Position numbers and translations under genes: made by a program
NCBI GenBank assembly: GCA_947172415.1
Contig: OX359195.1
Location: 1-64,000 of the forward strand
Reading direction: 5' to 3'
DNA from: Chondrosia reniformis
Lineage: Eukaryota > Porifera > Demospongiae > Chondrillida > Chondrillidae
Length of the DNA stretch: 64,000 nt
The notes under the pieces: model-generated
What the model was told of the DNA's origin: nothing
Database searches by the model: none
The model's input: only the letters and a program-made list of their open reading frames with translations
Shown: one piece after another, positions 1 through 10,300 of the stretch
Layout: every line of letters starts with the position of its first letter
Position numbering within the stretch: the first letter of the stretch is position 1

Positions 1-1300
1 CTAACCCTAACCCTAACCCTAACCCTAACCCTAACCCTAACCCTAACCCTAACCCTAACCCTAACCCTAACCCTAACCCTAACCCTAACCCTAACCCTAA
101 CCCTAACCCTAACCCTAACCCTAACCCTAACCCTAACCCTAACCCTAACCCTAACCCTAACCCTAACCCTAACCCTAACCCTAACCCTAACCCTAACCCT
201 AACCCTAACCCTAACCCTAACCCTAACCCTAACCCTAACCCTAACCCTAACCCTAACCCTAACCCTAACCCTAACCCTAACCCTAACCCTAACCCTAACC
301 CTAACCCTAACCCTAACCCTAACCCTAACCCTAACCCTAACCCTAACCCTAACCCTAACCCTAACCCTAACCCTAACCCTAACCCTAACCCTAACCCTAA
401 CCCTAACCCTAACCCTAACCCTAACCCTAACCCTAACCCTAACCCTAACCCTAACCCTAACCCTAACCCTAACCCTAACCCTAACCCTAACCCTAACCCT
501 AACCCTAACCCTAACCCTAACCCTAACCCTAACCCTAACCCTAACCCTAACCCTAACCCTAACCCTAACCCTAACCCTAACCCTAACCCTAACCCTAACC
601 CTAACCCTAACCCTAACCCTAACCCTAACCCTAACCCTAACCCTAACCCTAACCCTAACCCTAACCCTAACCCTAACCCTAACCCTAACCCTAACCCTAA
701 CCCTAACCCTAACCCTAACCCTAACCCTAACCCTAACCCTAACCCTAACCCTAACCCTAACCCTAACCCTAACCCTAACCCTAACCCTAACCCTAACCCT
801 AACCCTAACCCTAACCCTAACCCTAACCCTAACCCTAACCCTAACCCTAACCCTAACCCTAACCCTAACCCTAACCCTAACCCTAACCCTAACCCTAACC
901 CTAACCCTAACCCTAACCCTAACCCTAACCCTAACCCTAACCCTAACCCTAACCCTAACCCTAACCCTAACCCTAACCCTAACCCTAACCCTAACCCTAA
1001 CCCTAACCCTAACCCTAACCCTAACCCTAACCCTAACCCTAACCCTAACCCTAACCCTAACCCTAACCCTAACCCTAACCCTAACCCTAACCCTAACCCT
1101 AACCCTAACCCTAACCCTAACCCTAACCCTAACCCTAACCCTAACCCTAACCCTAACCCTAACCCTAACCCTAACCCTAACCCTAACCCTAACCCTAACC
1201 CTAACCCTAACCCTAACCCTAACCCTAACCCTAACCCTAACCCTAACCCTAACCCTAACCCTAACCCTAACCCTAACCCTAACCCTAACCCTAACCCTAA
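1..1300. repeat. Telomere, (CCCTAA)n
   Basis: About 216 uninterrupted CCCTAA hexamers start at base 1. The C-rich strand reads 5' to 3' inward, so TTAGGG runs toward the end, as expected at a left chromosome terminus. No variant hexamer was seen until the sharp switch to the 14-bp repeat at 1301. Confidence 0.99.
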
Positions 1301-1844
1301 CCCTAGCCCATAAACCCTAGCCCATAAACCCTAGCCCATAAACCCTAGCCCATAAACCCTAGCCCATAAACCCTAGCCCATAAACCCTAGCCCATAAACC
1401 CTAGCCCATAAACCCTAGCCCATAAACCCTAGCCCATAAACCCTAGCCCATAAACCCTAGCCCATAAACCCTAGCCCATAAACCCTAGCCCATAAACCCT
1501 AGCCCATAAACCCTAGCCCATAAACCCTAGCCCATAAACCCTAGCCCATAAACCCTAGCCCATAAACCCTAGCCCATAAACCCTAGCCCATAAACCCTAG
1601 CCCATAAACCCTAGCCCATAAACCCTAGCCCATAAACCCTAGCCCATAAACCCTAGCCCATAAACCCTAGCCCATAAACCCTAGCCCATAAACCCTAGCC
1701 CATAAACCCTAGCCCATAAACCCTAGCCCATAAACCCTAGCCCATAAACCCTAGCCCATAAACCCTAGCCCATAAACCCTAGCCCATAAACCCTAGCCCA
1801 TAAACCCTAGCCCATAAACCCTAGCCCATAAACCCTAGCCCATA
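1301..1844. repeat. 14-bp subtelomeric tandem repeat
   Basis: Nearly 39 head-to-tail copies of CCCTAGCCCATAAA follow the telomere directly. The unit begins with a telomere-like CCCTAG and I saw no variant among copies, suggesting recent expansion or homogenisation. No coding potential. Confidence 0.97.
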
Positions 1845-2180
1845 GTGTTATTGACGACATAGTTATTTGCAGTAGCGTTATTGGTGACATTGGTTAGGGT
1901 TTTTGTGGGGTTAGGGTTTTGTGGGGCTAGGATTTTTGCGGGGCTATGGTTTTTGGGGCTACGGTTACAGGGGGTTATAGTAAGGCTAGGGTTTGGGTAG
2001 GGTTATGATTATGGTTAGGGTGCAGGTTAGGGTTAGGTTAGGGTTACAGTAACCCCAAAAACCTAAGCCCCAAAAACCCTAATTGAGTAACCCTCATTTG
2101 TAGGCGGGGTTTTCGAAATTCCAAACTTTAGAAAGTGGTCAGGGCTACTTTTCTAAAAAAATTAAAATCTAACTTTTTAC
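1845..2180. repeat. Degenerate G-rich telomere-like sequence in reverse orientation
   Basis: From about 1890 to 2046 the plus strand carries GGTTAGGG, GGGGTTAGGGTTTT and similar motifs, opposite in orientation to the terminal array. At 2047-2095 it switches back to C-rich motifs such as AACCCTAATTG. The bases from about 2095 to 2180 are unremarkable. This looks like decayed interstitial telomeric DNA. Confidence 0.8.
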
Positions 2181-3180
2181 ACATGTAGTTGCATGTTGGG
2201 GCAATTATTAGCATATATATAAGCGCATGTAGTTGCAAGTAAGTACTTGTAGTTGCATGTAGCCGCCTGTAGTCACATGTAGGTTCATGTTGGCATATAT
2301 GGGGTTTTAATCACTTGTAGACACATATAGGAGGAAAAAACTAAATAAAGGTGCATGTAAGCGCATGTAGGCAAATATAGGTGCATGTAAATGCATGAAT
2401 TTCCGCATGTAGGCAAATATAGGTGCATGTAAATGTATGAATTTCTGCATGTAGGCAAATATAGGTGCATGTAAATGCATGCATATCTGCATGTAGACAA
2501 ATATAGGTGCATATAAATGCATGCATTTGCCGCATGTAGGCAAATATAGGGGCATGTAAATGCATGAATTTTCCGCATGTAGGCACATGTAGATGCATGA
2601 ATTTTCCGCATGTAGGCACATGTAGATGCATGTAGTTTCATGTTGAAGCATGTAGTCACTTGTAGGTGCATGTTGGCCATTATAGGCAATTGTAAGCACT
2701 TTTAATTGCAAGTAGTCTAATATAGATGATGTAGGTAAATATACTTGCATGTTGCTGTATGCATTTAGGCACATGTATATAGGTGCATGTAGTTCCATGA
2801 AGCCACTTGTAGTCACATGTAAATGCATGTTGGCATATCTAGTGTTGTAGTGGCATGTATGCACGTATTGGCGCCTGTAGGCTAATGATGGTGGATGTAT
2901 ATGCATGTAGGAGCATGTAGTCGCATGTAGGCTCATAAAGGCTATATTGGTGCATGTAGGTGTGTACAGTAGCTGCATGTAGTCACATATAGATGCATGG
3001 TGGCCAATGTAGGCACTTGTAAGCGCATGTAAACACTTTTAATTTCATATAGAAGCATGTAGTCTCATATAGGTGCATGAAGGCGCTTTTAGGCAACTCT
3101 AGGTGCATGTACGTGCCTATCTTCTCGTACATGTAGGCACATGTATGAGCATGTAGACGCATGTAGGTGCATGTTGTCCC
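2181..3180. repeat. Degenerate short tandem array based on GCATGTAG
   Basis: About 1 kb is built from diverged 10-14-bp units around GCATGTAG followed by GCA, TTGC, TCAC or GTGC. A better-conserved sub-array at about 2350-2640 alternates GCATGTAGGC with AAATATAGGTGCATG. Reading frames here encode only repetitive Met-His-Leu-His-like peptides that change frame with the repeat, so they are not genes. Confidence 0.9.
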
Positions 3181-3182
3181 TT

Positions 3183-3460
3183 GAAGGTGCCAAAGCGTCT
3201 GAGGGCAAACTTGCACAGAAGCGAGCTGTCAGCTACGAAACGTTCAAGAAGTGGCACACGGACTTGGATCGCGAGTATCAAACCGTATCGTGGCTCGACT
3301 GTGACACGGCGCAATTTCAGCGAACGATGGATCGTCGGTGCCGATTCAGTTCGCACGAGCAACGTCAAAGACAACGCTCAGTCTGATCAGCACGCGCACA
3401 CAATGATGCTGCTAAGAAAAGAGCAAGGAAGAGCTGCAGGCTTGGGGGTCGCTATAGTCA
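3183..3460 (+). pseudogene. Broken ZNF862/hAT-like zinc-finger N-terminal fragment
   Basis: One frame (about 3219-3308) encodes KRAVSYETFKKW, then LDREYQTVSWLDC. This resembles the conserved start of ZNF862-like, hAT-transposase-derived proteins. The family continuation, ERWIVGADSVRTSN then SDQHAHTMMLLRKEQ, follows in a different frame (about 3320-3450). The cysteine-rich stretch normally joining these blocks is missing and the frame is broken, so this is an internally deleted remnant. The family call rests on recalled motifs. It sits right after the subtelomeric array with no other transposon part visible. Confidence 0.6.
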
Positions 3461-3824
3461 TAACTATTAAAAAGTGCTCACGATTTTATTGAAATATAAC
3501 GTCCGACCGAATTATCTGAGCGTCCGACCATAATTGAATTTGTTTGGACATATGTCCTAGCATAACCAAATAGTTATTTTCAGCACTGCCATAGTAGTTG
3601 TAGGTTACTTTAAATACTATAACACTATAATATAAACATTAAACTAAAAAAGTCAGCATGCAAAATGTCAATTATATAGTCACAATATCTATTAAAAAGC
3701 TGCTGTGTTTTGTTCACAACATGAAGGATACCACTGCATGGCTATATGAATTTGTAGTGCATGTTACCAACAACAACGACATAGATTGGGTAACCTGTGT
3801 TGTTATGCAATGCAAATTGTTCCT
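3461..3824. other. Non-coding interval
   Basis: AT-rich sequence between the zinc-finger remnant and the 3' end of the glycosyltransferase-like gene. I see no reading frame, repeat or RNA gene here. Confidence 0.6.
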
Positions 3825-4877
3825 TTAGAAAGTACATACATTTGCTAGCCAAATGTCCATTCTTTGTGTAGTGTTAATTCGTAGATATTCGTTTTCTTTG
3901 ATAAAATACAAATGTAGATATCTCAGGATATCCACTTTGGTCTGTGGACGTTTTGGAGATAACTGATGCACTAGAAGAAAACTGTCTAATCCACCATCTA
4001 CCTTTGAGCATTTGCTTCTACAAATCAAATCTTCAGAAATAATAGCCACTTTATAGTGGGAAGTGAAACCAATTTTGTCAGCAAACTGGGAGGTGGATTT
4101 GGTCCAGGTGATGCCACTCTTATTCATGGCTATGTTAAGTCTGATCTGATCATCTGTTATCATAGGATTCACCCGAGCTATCTCTTGGAGCAAATTCACT
4201 GAGTATATATAAAAGTAAAACATTAATTATTATAAAACACTGCATGGGGAGTATGTATACATGGATGAATTACTTGTGCCAGCTGAACTCTTAAAGAAAC
4301 TTGTACCAAAACAACCTGTAAATCCCCATTTACTGTTTAGACTGTAAGGGAATTTCCCTCTGCCCAGGACCACATCATAACTCTCGGCCAATGCATGAAA
4401 GACAGACTGTGGATTACGAATTACGACTGCATCACTGTCGAGGAGCATCACATTGTATCCCAAGAGCAGCAGATAGTGCAGTACCAGCAATCTGCTCATC
4501 CAAAGGCGTCCCCTTGCACTGCTGCCACAGAGCTCTAACCTTTGGACGTCGAACAATTCACTATAAACAAATGAGATTACCAAGGCAGTCACTACTTTCA
4601 AATGTAAAGCTACAATTACTGTGGACAGTGTTAATTCCCTTTCTACTGAAGAAGTAATGCCTGCCCTCATCCAAATTGACTACAATAACGTGATCCAATA
4701 AGGTGGGAGCATTTTTATATATGAACCACACAAAGCCAGATAATCATCACCAAATCGTATGTCATCGTGTTCAATATTAAAACTATGTACTTTCCAATAG
4801 CTTTTTCTTCCACCCTTAGAAATCCATCCGAGCTGCCTGTCGCTAATAGTGTACTCATCTAAACTGTACTTGTACAA
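3825..4877 (-). CDS. GT77-like nucleotide-diphospho-sugar transferase (partial exon model)
   Basis: Several minus-strand exons are visible. The core (about 4230-4500) reads GRLWMSRLLVLHYLLLLGYN, then VMLLDSDAVVIRNP, then YDVVLGRGKFPYSLNSKWGF. The LDSDAV segment is a DxD-type metal/nucleotide-sugar motif, and the arrangement resembles the GT77/PF03407 glycosyltransferase fold of Golgi enzymes. The last exon ends at 3825 and starts after an acceptor near 4213. It contains NPMITDDQIRLNIAM, like the family's substrate-proximal D-Q-x(2)-L-N region. An upstream exon around 4680-4877 encodes GWISKGG and FGDDYLALCG. The N-terminus is not resolved, so I cannot show a signal anchor. Acceptor substrate unknown. 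Confidence 0.6.
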
Positions 4878-5184
4878 AATGTCTTAGTAAACACACAAAC
4901 AGTCCTTGAACCCTATTATAACTGCTGTACACATGCATATTCATGATCTACTTAGTTAATAATACATTATTCATGATGTATGTAGGCGTATATGTAGTAT
5001 AATTTGCTTTATCATTGATCATGAAAGAAAATCATTATTGTCATAAATAATAATAAAATAAGTCAAATTAATAAGTTAAAGTTCAAAACAAACAAATGCA
5101 ATTTAAATGCTAAACCAGAATTAGAGAACTTGAAGTTAACACAGCTATTAAGCTACTTACCTGATTCAACACTGCAAGGCATTT

Positions 5185-5235
5185 AGGTGATAATGAGGCA
5201 ATGTCACAATTTGTGAGATTGCCTCATTATTACCT
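5185..5235. repeat. 51-bp quasi-palindrome
   Basis: Two 25-bp arms flank a single T, with two mismatches. The left arm begins AGGTGATAATGAGGC and the right arm ends GCCTCATTATTACCT. It would form a long hairpin. A splice-donor-like CAG|GTAAGT on the minus strand lies just beside it at 5161/5162. It could be a very small MITE or a structured RNA element. Confidence 0.75.
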
Positions 5236-5329
5236 AAAAAGAACAAGTATATATAATAGGTACGATTTAGAGTTAGGCAACTTCAAAATTACTTTATACA
5301 CATACGTATATTTATATACTTATCATTTC

Positions 5330-5445
5330 TTATGGCCCACTCTGGTGCATCAATAGGCTTTCTATCAGAATTTTCTCCTCTTCTTCTTGAGGGATAAAAC
5401 CAGGGGCTCTTTCTCGGTCTGCTTTAGCATTAATTGCATTTAGTT
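5330..5445 (-). CDS. Putative terminal coding exon, unknown protein
   Basis: On the minus strand a frame preceded by an acceptor-like TTAAG runs from 5445 to a TAA at 5330-5332. It encodes LNAINAKADRERAPGF followed by an acidic stretch with QEEEEKILIES. It could be an exon of the glycosyltransferase-like gene, a 3' exon of an unseen gene, or chance. I do not recognise it. Confidence 0.3.
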
Positions 5446-5575
5446 CTTAAAGGGAACAATGTATATAGTATAAGCCTTAGGCCATTTGGCTAGTCAGGTT
5501 ACTGATTGTCACTATTATCATTATTATTTCCAATACAAGTTTTAGAATTTCCTCAAATAATACATCACGTTAATT

Positions 5576-6139
5576 TCACTTCTTTTTCTTTCCCTTTGTT
5601 TTTTTTCCTATTACCATGCCAGCTGCACCCTCGCCCCCTCTGTGGCTTGGTTGGCGAGTCTTCAGTTTGGGAATCAGTTCACCCAACAGCAACATTAGAT
5701 CATGTTCTACAAAAGAGTACATTACAGTCTGTATAATTCCTCAAAATCTAATTTTTTGCTTGCTTACTGTTTCTGATCTCCTCTTTAACCAGTTCCCCAC
5801 TGTCATGCTTCAGTTGAATTCTAACTCTTCCTTCTGATGTCGGATCTGTACTCCAACCACGAGGGTAATGCTTATTAGACTATATGCAAGTTTAAAAACA
5901 CTGTAAGGCATTTGCAAGTAAATATTCTTCAACTCATACCTCAATGATGACGTTGAATCCTTGTGACTGGAGGACATTGTGGATTTCTGTACAAGATGGA
6001 TTATCTACAGACTGGAAACATACACATGAACTTATATAAAAGCTCAAATTGGTTTAATTTTACTTTGTTCTTTGCCAACCTCCTTCCTTCTGATATGGTC
6101 TTGCGAGAGTTTATGTAGGTTGGATAGCAGATGATCCAC
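5576..6139 (-). CDS. SRP19: Signal recognition particle 19 kDa protein
   Basis: Four consecutive coding exons fit in phase: 6139-6064, 6011-5940, 5870-5768 and 5706-5576. The first encodes WIICYPTYINSRKTISEGRR, matching the SRP19 signature around its ICIYPAYLN/KKTIAEGRR block. Then come DNPSCTEIHNVL, GWSTDPTSEGRVRIQLKHD and LLLGELIPKLKTR. The protein ends with the family's lysine-rich tail (GKKTKGKKKK, stop at 5576). SRP19 binds helices 6 and 8 of SRP RNA and primes SRP54 assembly for ER targeting. Introns are about 50-70 bp. The extreme N-terminal exon is not resolved: the MITE at 6217-6549 lies where it should be, and the first exon listed needs two bases from upstream. Confidence 0.88.
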
Positions 6140-6216
6140 CTAGTACACAAAGTAAACAATATAGAACATGTCAAAGATTGCAAACTAATCGTTGCTGTTT
6201 TTCATCTTCGCTAGTA

Positions 6217-6549
6217 CAGTGGACCCTCACTTATTCGGACCTAGAGTCTCCGGTCACTCGGATTATCCAGCCTTCAATTCCGTTTCTAATTAATGTCTAT
6301 TGTTTAATAGTGTGTACGAGTTTACAACAATGGCTAGCCGTAGCGATGTCTCCTTGAAGGAAATGTACTTGTGACACTTTAAAGACCAAACAAACCTATT
6401 TGAACTAACCACTCGACAATTAAAATCAACTGAAATACTACTCGTTCCTTGCTTGAAAATCTCGGCGTTTCTTTTGGCATATCCCCTTAGCTTCACATAT
6501 CCAGTTGTTTCAGTTATCCCATTGGGTGCGGATAACCGAAGGTCCACTG
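6217..6549. mobile_element. pogo/Tigger-like MITE, 333 bp
   Basis: The left end reads CAGTGGACCCTCACTTATTC and the right end is the inverted CAGTGGACCTTCGGTTATCC. The shared CAGTGGACC terminus and internal TTAT/TCGG motifs resemble Tigger/pogo terminal inverted repeats. A TA lies at the left flank, but a clean TA duplication is not seen at the right. No transposase is encoded. It sits directly upstream of recognised SRP19 codons. Confidence 0.65.
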
Positions 6550-6595
6550 TTGTTCCTTCATAAGGAGTCGCCATTTTTACTGGTCCATTAATAAA

Positions 6596-6829
6596 ATGGC
6601 AACATTTGAAGATGATAATTGTGTTATTCGAGTTCCGAAATCCTAAAGAGGTGATTTGTGTGTCCTCAGAGCTAGACTTTCCCAGCAGTCTGAACTCATA
6701 GTATTGCTAAAGCAACGAACGGACCCTAAACAAAACGTTGATGTAAAAGTAAAGTTTTCTCAATTCTTGCAGCGAGCTAAATTGGGCTTGCAACAACGTT
6801 ACGCCCATTTTGGTGGTTTGACGTGTTAG
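6596..6829 (+). pseudogene. Short plus-strand frame with an internal stop, unknown
   Basis: An ATG at 6596 opens MATFEDDNCVIRVPKS and meets TAA at 6644. The same frame then runs open as ARLSQQSELIVLLKQRTDP and KFSQFLQRAKLGLQQRYAHF to TAG at 6827, 78 codons in all. The downstream half has diverged relatives near each later first-exon block (for example around 20450-20545), so it belongs to the duplicated segment. It may be a decayed small gene divergent from SRP19, or chance. Not recognised. Confidence 0.3.
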
Positions 6830-6984
6830 GTTGTGTTGCGCTAAATAACGTATCGTAACGTATCTTTGAATTTGTCTTCGAATCAAGTGACGGAATTTTG
6901 CTCTTCGGTTTGCCTTATTGCTGTTTCTTAAACACGTTACTCTTCCTAAGCTAACACCCAGTCACGGTTTCTTCTCAGACTAAC

Positions 6985-7049
6985 CTTCTTTTGTACTTCA
7001 TGTACTCGTCGTCAAAGTTCCCTCTTGCTTCTTCTACGGCCACGGCCAT
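6985..7049 (-). pseudogene. Relic copy of the kinase-family first exon
   Basis: A 65-bp exon reads MAVAVEEARGNFDDEYMKYK and ends at a donor AGAAG|GTTAGT, the same length, phase and splice site as the first exons of K1-K6. A CCAAT box on the minus strand (7118-7122) is kept, but the TATA box is eroded to CTATAATTCG. No kinase-like exon follows on its strand; SRP19 and the MITE are there instead. It lies 318 bp from the vinculin stop, the same neighbours seen in the duplicated units. Confidence 0.6.
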
Positions 7050-7367
7050 AAAGGTCAGGAGACCGAATTATAGGATTGACACAACGTGGCGAGGAGATTA
7101 CTATAATTCGTATTGGACCAATCAGAATCACCTTCCATATATGGGGTCGGCCTAAGAAGAGGAACTGGAAAAAGAAATAAGAAAACGGAAACGAGAAAAT
7201 TCCGAAAGTAGTGATAACCCGGGAACAGATGATTTACAGAATTTCTTCTTAATTTCACTATATGAATGAATACACGTGCTCCTATTTATCTGAGATAATC
7301 AAACTACATCAATTGTACATTTTTGAATTTTCTACAGTTCTCTATTATGATTGCTCATGCAATTGTT

Positions 7368-10300
7368 TCATCTTTGTCTCTTGATCCATCTGAGGCCGAG
7401 TTTGGCTGCTTCACTGTCTGGAGGTACTCGAATGGAAGCTGCTTCAGTTGCATACAGAACCTCCGAAACAGCCTTCATTAAATTCTGAGCATTGTCGGTC
7501 AACATTTCAGTGGCTTCCTTGTCAGATTCAGGATCTGATTGAACAGATCAGGAGAAATGGACAGAGTAACCAGTTTCACATCAAACCACTACAGCCAACC
7601 TTCACTACACGCTATCTAATATGTACTGACCATCAGCAGATCTGGTTGCCTTGACCGTAGCAATGATCTTCAGTTGAGTAGCTATTGTTGGAATTTTGTC
7701 AATCACTTGCAAAACAGACTGCATTAAAAATCACATCTTAATGTTACCATAACAACCAGGCTTTCAGCTCCTAACCCTTTTTAATCTCTTATCTGTGCAA
7801 CTGTTTGCAACAATCTTTGCCATTTTGACTATTTCATCACTCTCCTTGACAATCCGCCTGGCAGTCATGATAATGTCCTTCTTTGAGTGAAGCTCTCCCT
7901 CCTCCCCTCTAGCAAACTTGGACATTTGCATCATCAGCTGTGCCATCCTCTTTGCCGCTGCTACCATATCGTTCTCCTTCTCCTCCCATGTCTTGGTGTC
8001 CTGGATCAGCTGGTGGGCTGCAAACTGTACAAAATAAGAGGTGTGGCAGGTTGAGGGGTGTGACAAATAAGAGGTGTGGCAGGTAGAGGGGTGTGGCAGG
8101 TTGAGGGGTGTGGCAGGTAGAGGGTAAATATTCTTACTCCAATGGGGTCGTTAGGCACTGGCTCCTCCTCTTCCGGAGGTGGGGGCACTGGAGGGGCTTC
8201 TTGGGGTGGAGGTGGCCGCTCTGGAGCTAGAGTGGAGTAGTTACCATGGTAACATACCATATACAACACATTACTAAATGTGTACTAACGAGGTGTGGGT
8301 GGTCTTCTTTGATGTTCCATTGCATCTCCAATACTCTTGACAGACTCAACCAACTATAACAGTCATGTGATAGTCATGTGACAGGCATTTGACAGTTATG
8401 TAATAACCATATGCATACTTTCTCTCCCTTTTCTGTAAAGTCTTTCACTGCCTCTTTGTTGTTAGGCTGAGTGATGGCAGCTTTGGCAGCTACTACGACT
8501 GGAGCAATTGACTTTGTGACATTTTCCTTTGCTTCAGTGAGTTTGGCCTTGTATTCCAAATCCTCAGTGTTATCCATTTCCACTTCTGTCATAGCTAGAG
8601 TGCGAGTCGCTGTTCTGGCAGCACTGGACACACTCTCAGAGGCTGCCTGCTCAGGAGGGACCAAACAACACCAGTCACACCCTCTAATACTGGGTCACAC
8701 CCTACAGTACCGGGTCACACCCTACAGTACCGGGTCACACCCTCCAGTACCGGGTCACACCCACAACTCACTTTAGGGTTTGCCTCAGTCTCCATGTAGT
8801 GTTTTGCTTTTGCCAAGTCATGTTGCAGCTGTGTCTCTACAGAGAGAAAGGTAACCATGGTAACACATGCTCCCATGTGCACCTTGCCAGTACAAGTACC
8901 CGAGGCTCTAATGAAGTCTACCGGGTCAGTTCCTCCATCCACCAGCTTCACTAGCTTGTCAACCTGTCTACGATACTCCTCGGCCATTTTAGTGTAGTGG
9001 TCCTTCACAGTCTACATTTCATAAAGTGGTGATCATTAGCTTACTAGTTGCTATAGCAACCACTTCATCACAACTAAATTACTTGATTTTCAGGGTTGTC
9101 AAACAGTGCCTTAGAAGCATGAATTACTTGAGGAGCCAAATTGGAGACCTGATGAAGGAAAGGTATGTCCATTTAACTACGGCACATCAAGTATGTAAAT
9201 AAGGCTACGCCCACTCGCATGATGAGTCAAACCTTTTTAGCTGTGCGGACCAGTTCATCGGCATGCTCCTTGTCCGTCACTGTGCCAGACTTGGCCAGAG
9301 CAATGGCCGTGTCTGACATGTCAAAGGCGTGTTCCTTGAACTCATCACGAGCTTGTTTATAGTTTGGTTCTCTTTCAGGAGCATCTGTAGTAGAGTAGCT
9401 GGACACTAATAACAGGGAGTTACCCCTTCTCCTAGTCACACCTACCTGGAGGAGCATTGGCAGCCTCTGTCAGCTTGTTCAGTGGACCCAGCGGATTGTT
9501 GAAAGTGTGGACAACCTGCTTGGCCAAAGCTCTCTTCATTTCCGCCTCCAATTCATCCAACTTTTCAGCTATCAACTTCCGCAATTCTTTAGCTCTTTCA
9601 GAGTTACCCTTTAATGCATTACAGAGACCATAACACCACAGCCAATGAGTGCGACAATATTTCTATTTGCTTCTGCTCTGAAATTAGCTATAGTCTCTCA
9701 ACATACTCCGGCCAAGTAAAGTGTATGTATGCATAGTATATAAATGCAGCTAACTGGTGCGTGTACCTCGCCATTTTCCTCCAATTTCCTCAATTCTTCG
9801 TTCATAGATTCAATTTCTGAAATGAGTTTGAGAATCTTGCTCTTATCCTCGGGTTGAAAGGTCTCTGCCAGCTCCTTTGAATGCTCCAGAACTGCTGCTG
9901 TAGCTTTGTAGCGCGCTTTGTAAACATCATCAGACTTTGCATTCTCTGCATATATCATGATTAGTACGTTTTCCATTTAGATGTAGATCACCATGGCAAC
10001 AAATACCTACCAGATTCGGCCAACAGTTGTCTTGCATGAAACAGTTTAGCAGCCAAAGTCCCAGGAAGGGCACCGCCATACGACTCTGAAGTCATTGAAG
10101 CACTGGTAGCCTCAGCTGAATAGAAATAACAAATACTTTAATTAAAATGTCACCCCAACTTAGTACCACACCCACTAGCTTAGAGTGCCACACCCACTAC
10201 CTTAGAGTACCACACCCACTACCTTAGAGTGCCACACCCACTACCTTAGAGTGCCACACCCACTACCTTAGAGTGCCACACCCACTACCTTAGAGTGCCA

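Noticed and set aside
2285..3216. Long frames encoding Met-His-Leu/Cys-Tyr-rich peptides
   Set aside because: They are translations of the GCATGTAG array in several frames at once, with no conserved motif.
7764..8066. Alpha-catenin as alternative identity for the adhesion gene
   Set aside because: The N-terminus MPVFHT, the proline-rich linker and the C-terminal EAASI...LRWI pattern are vinculin-specific.
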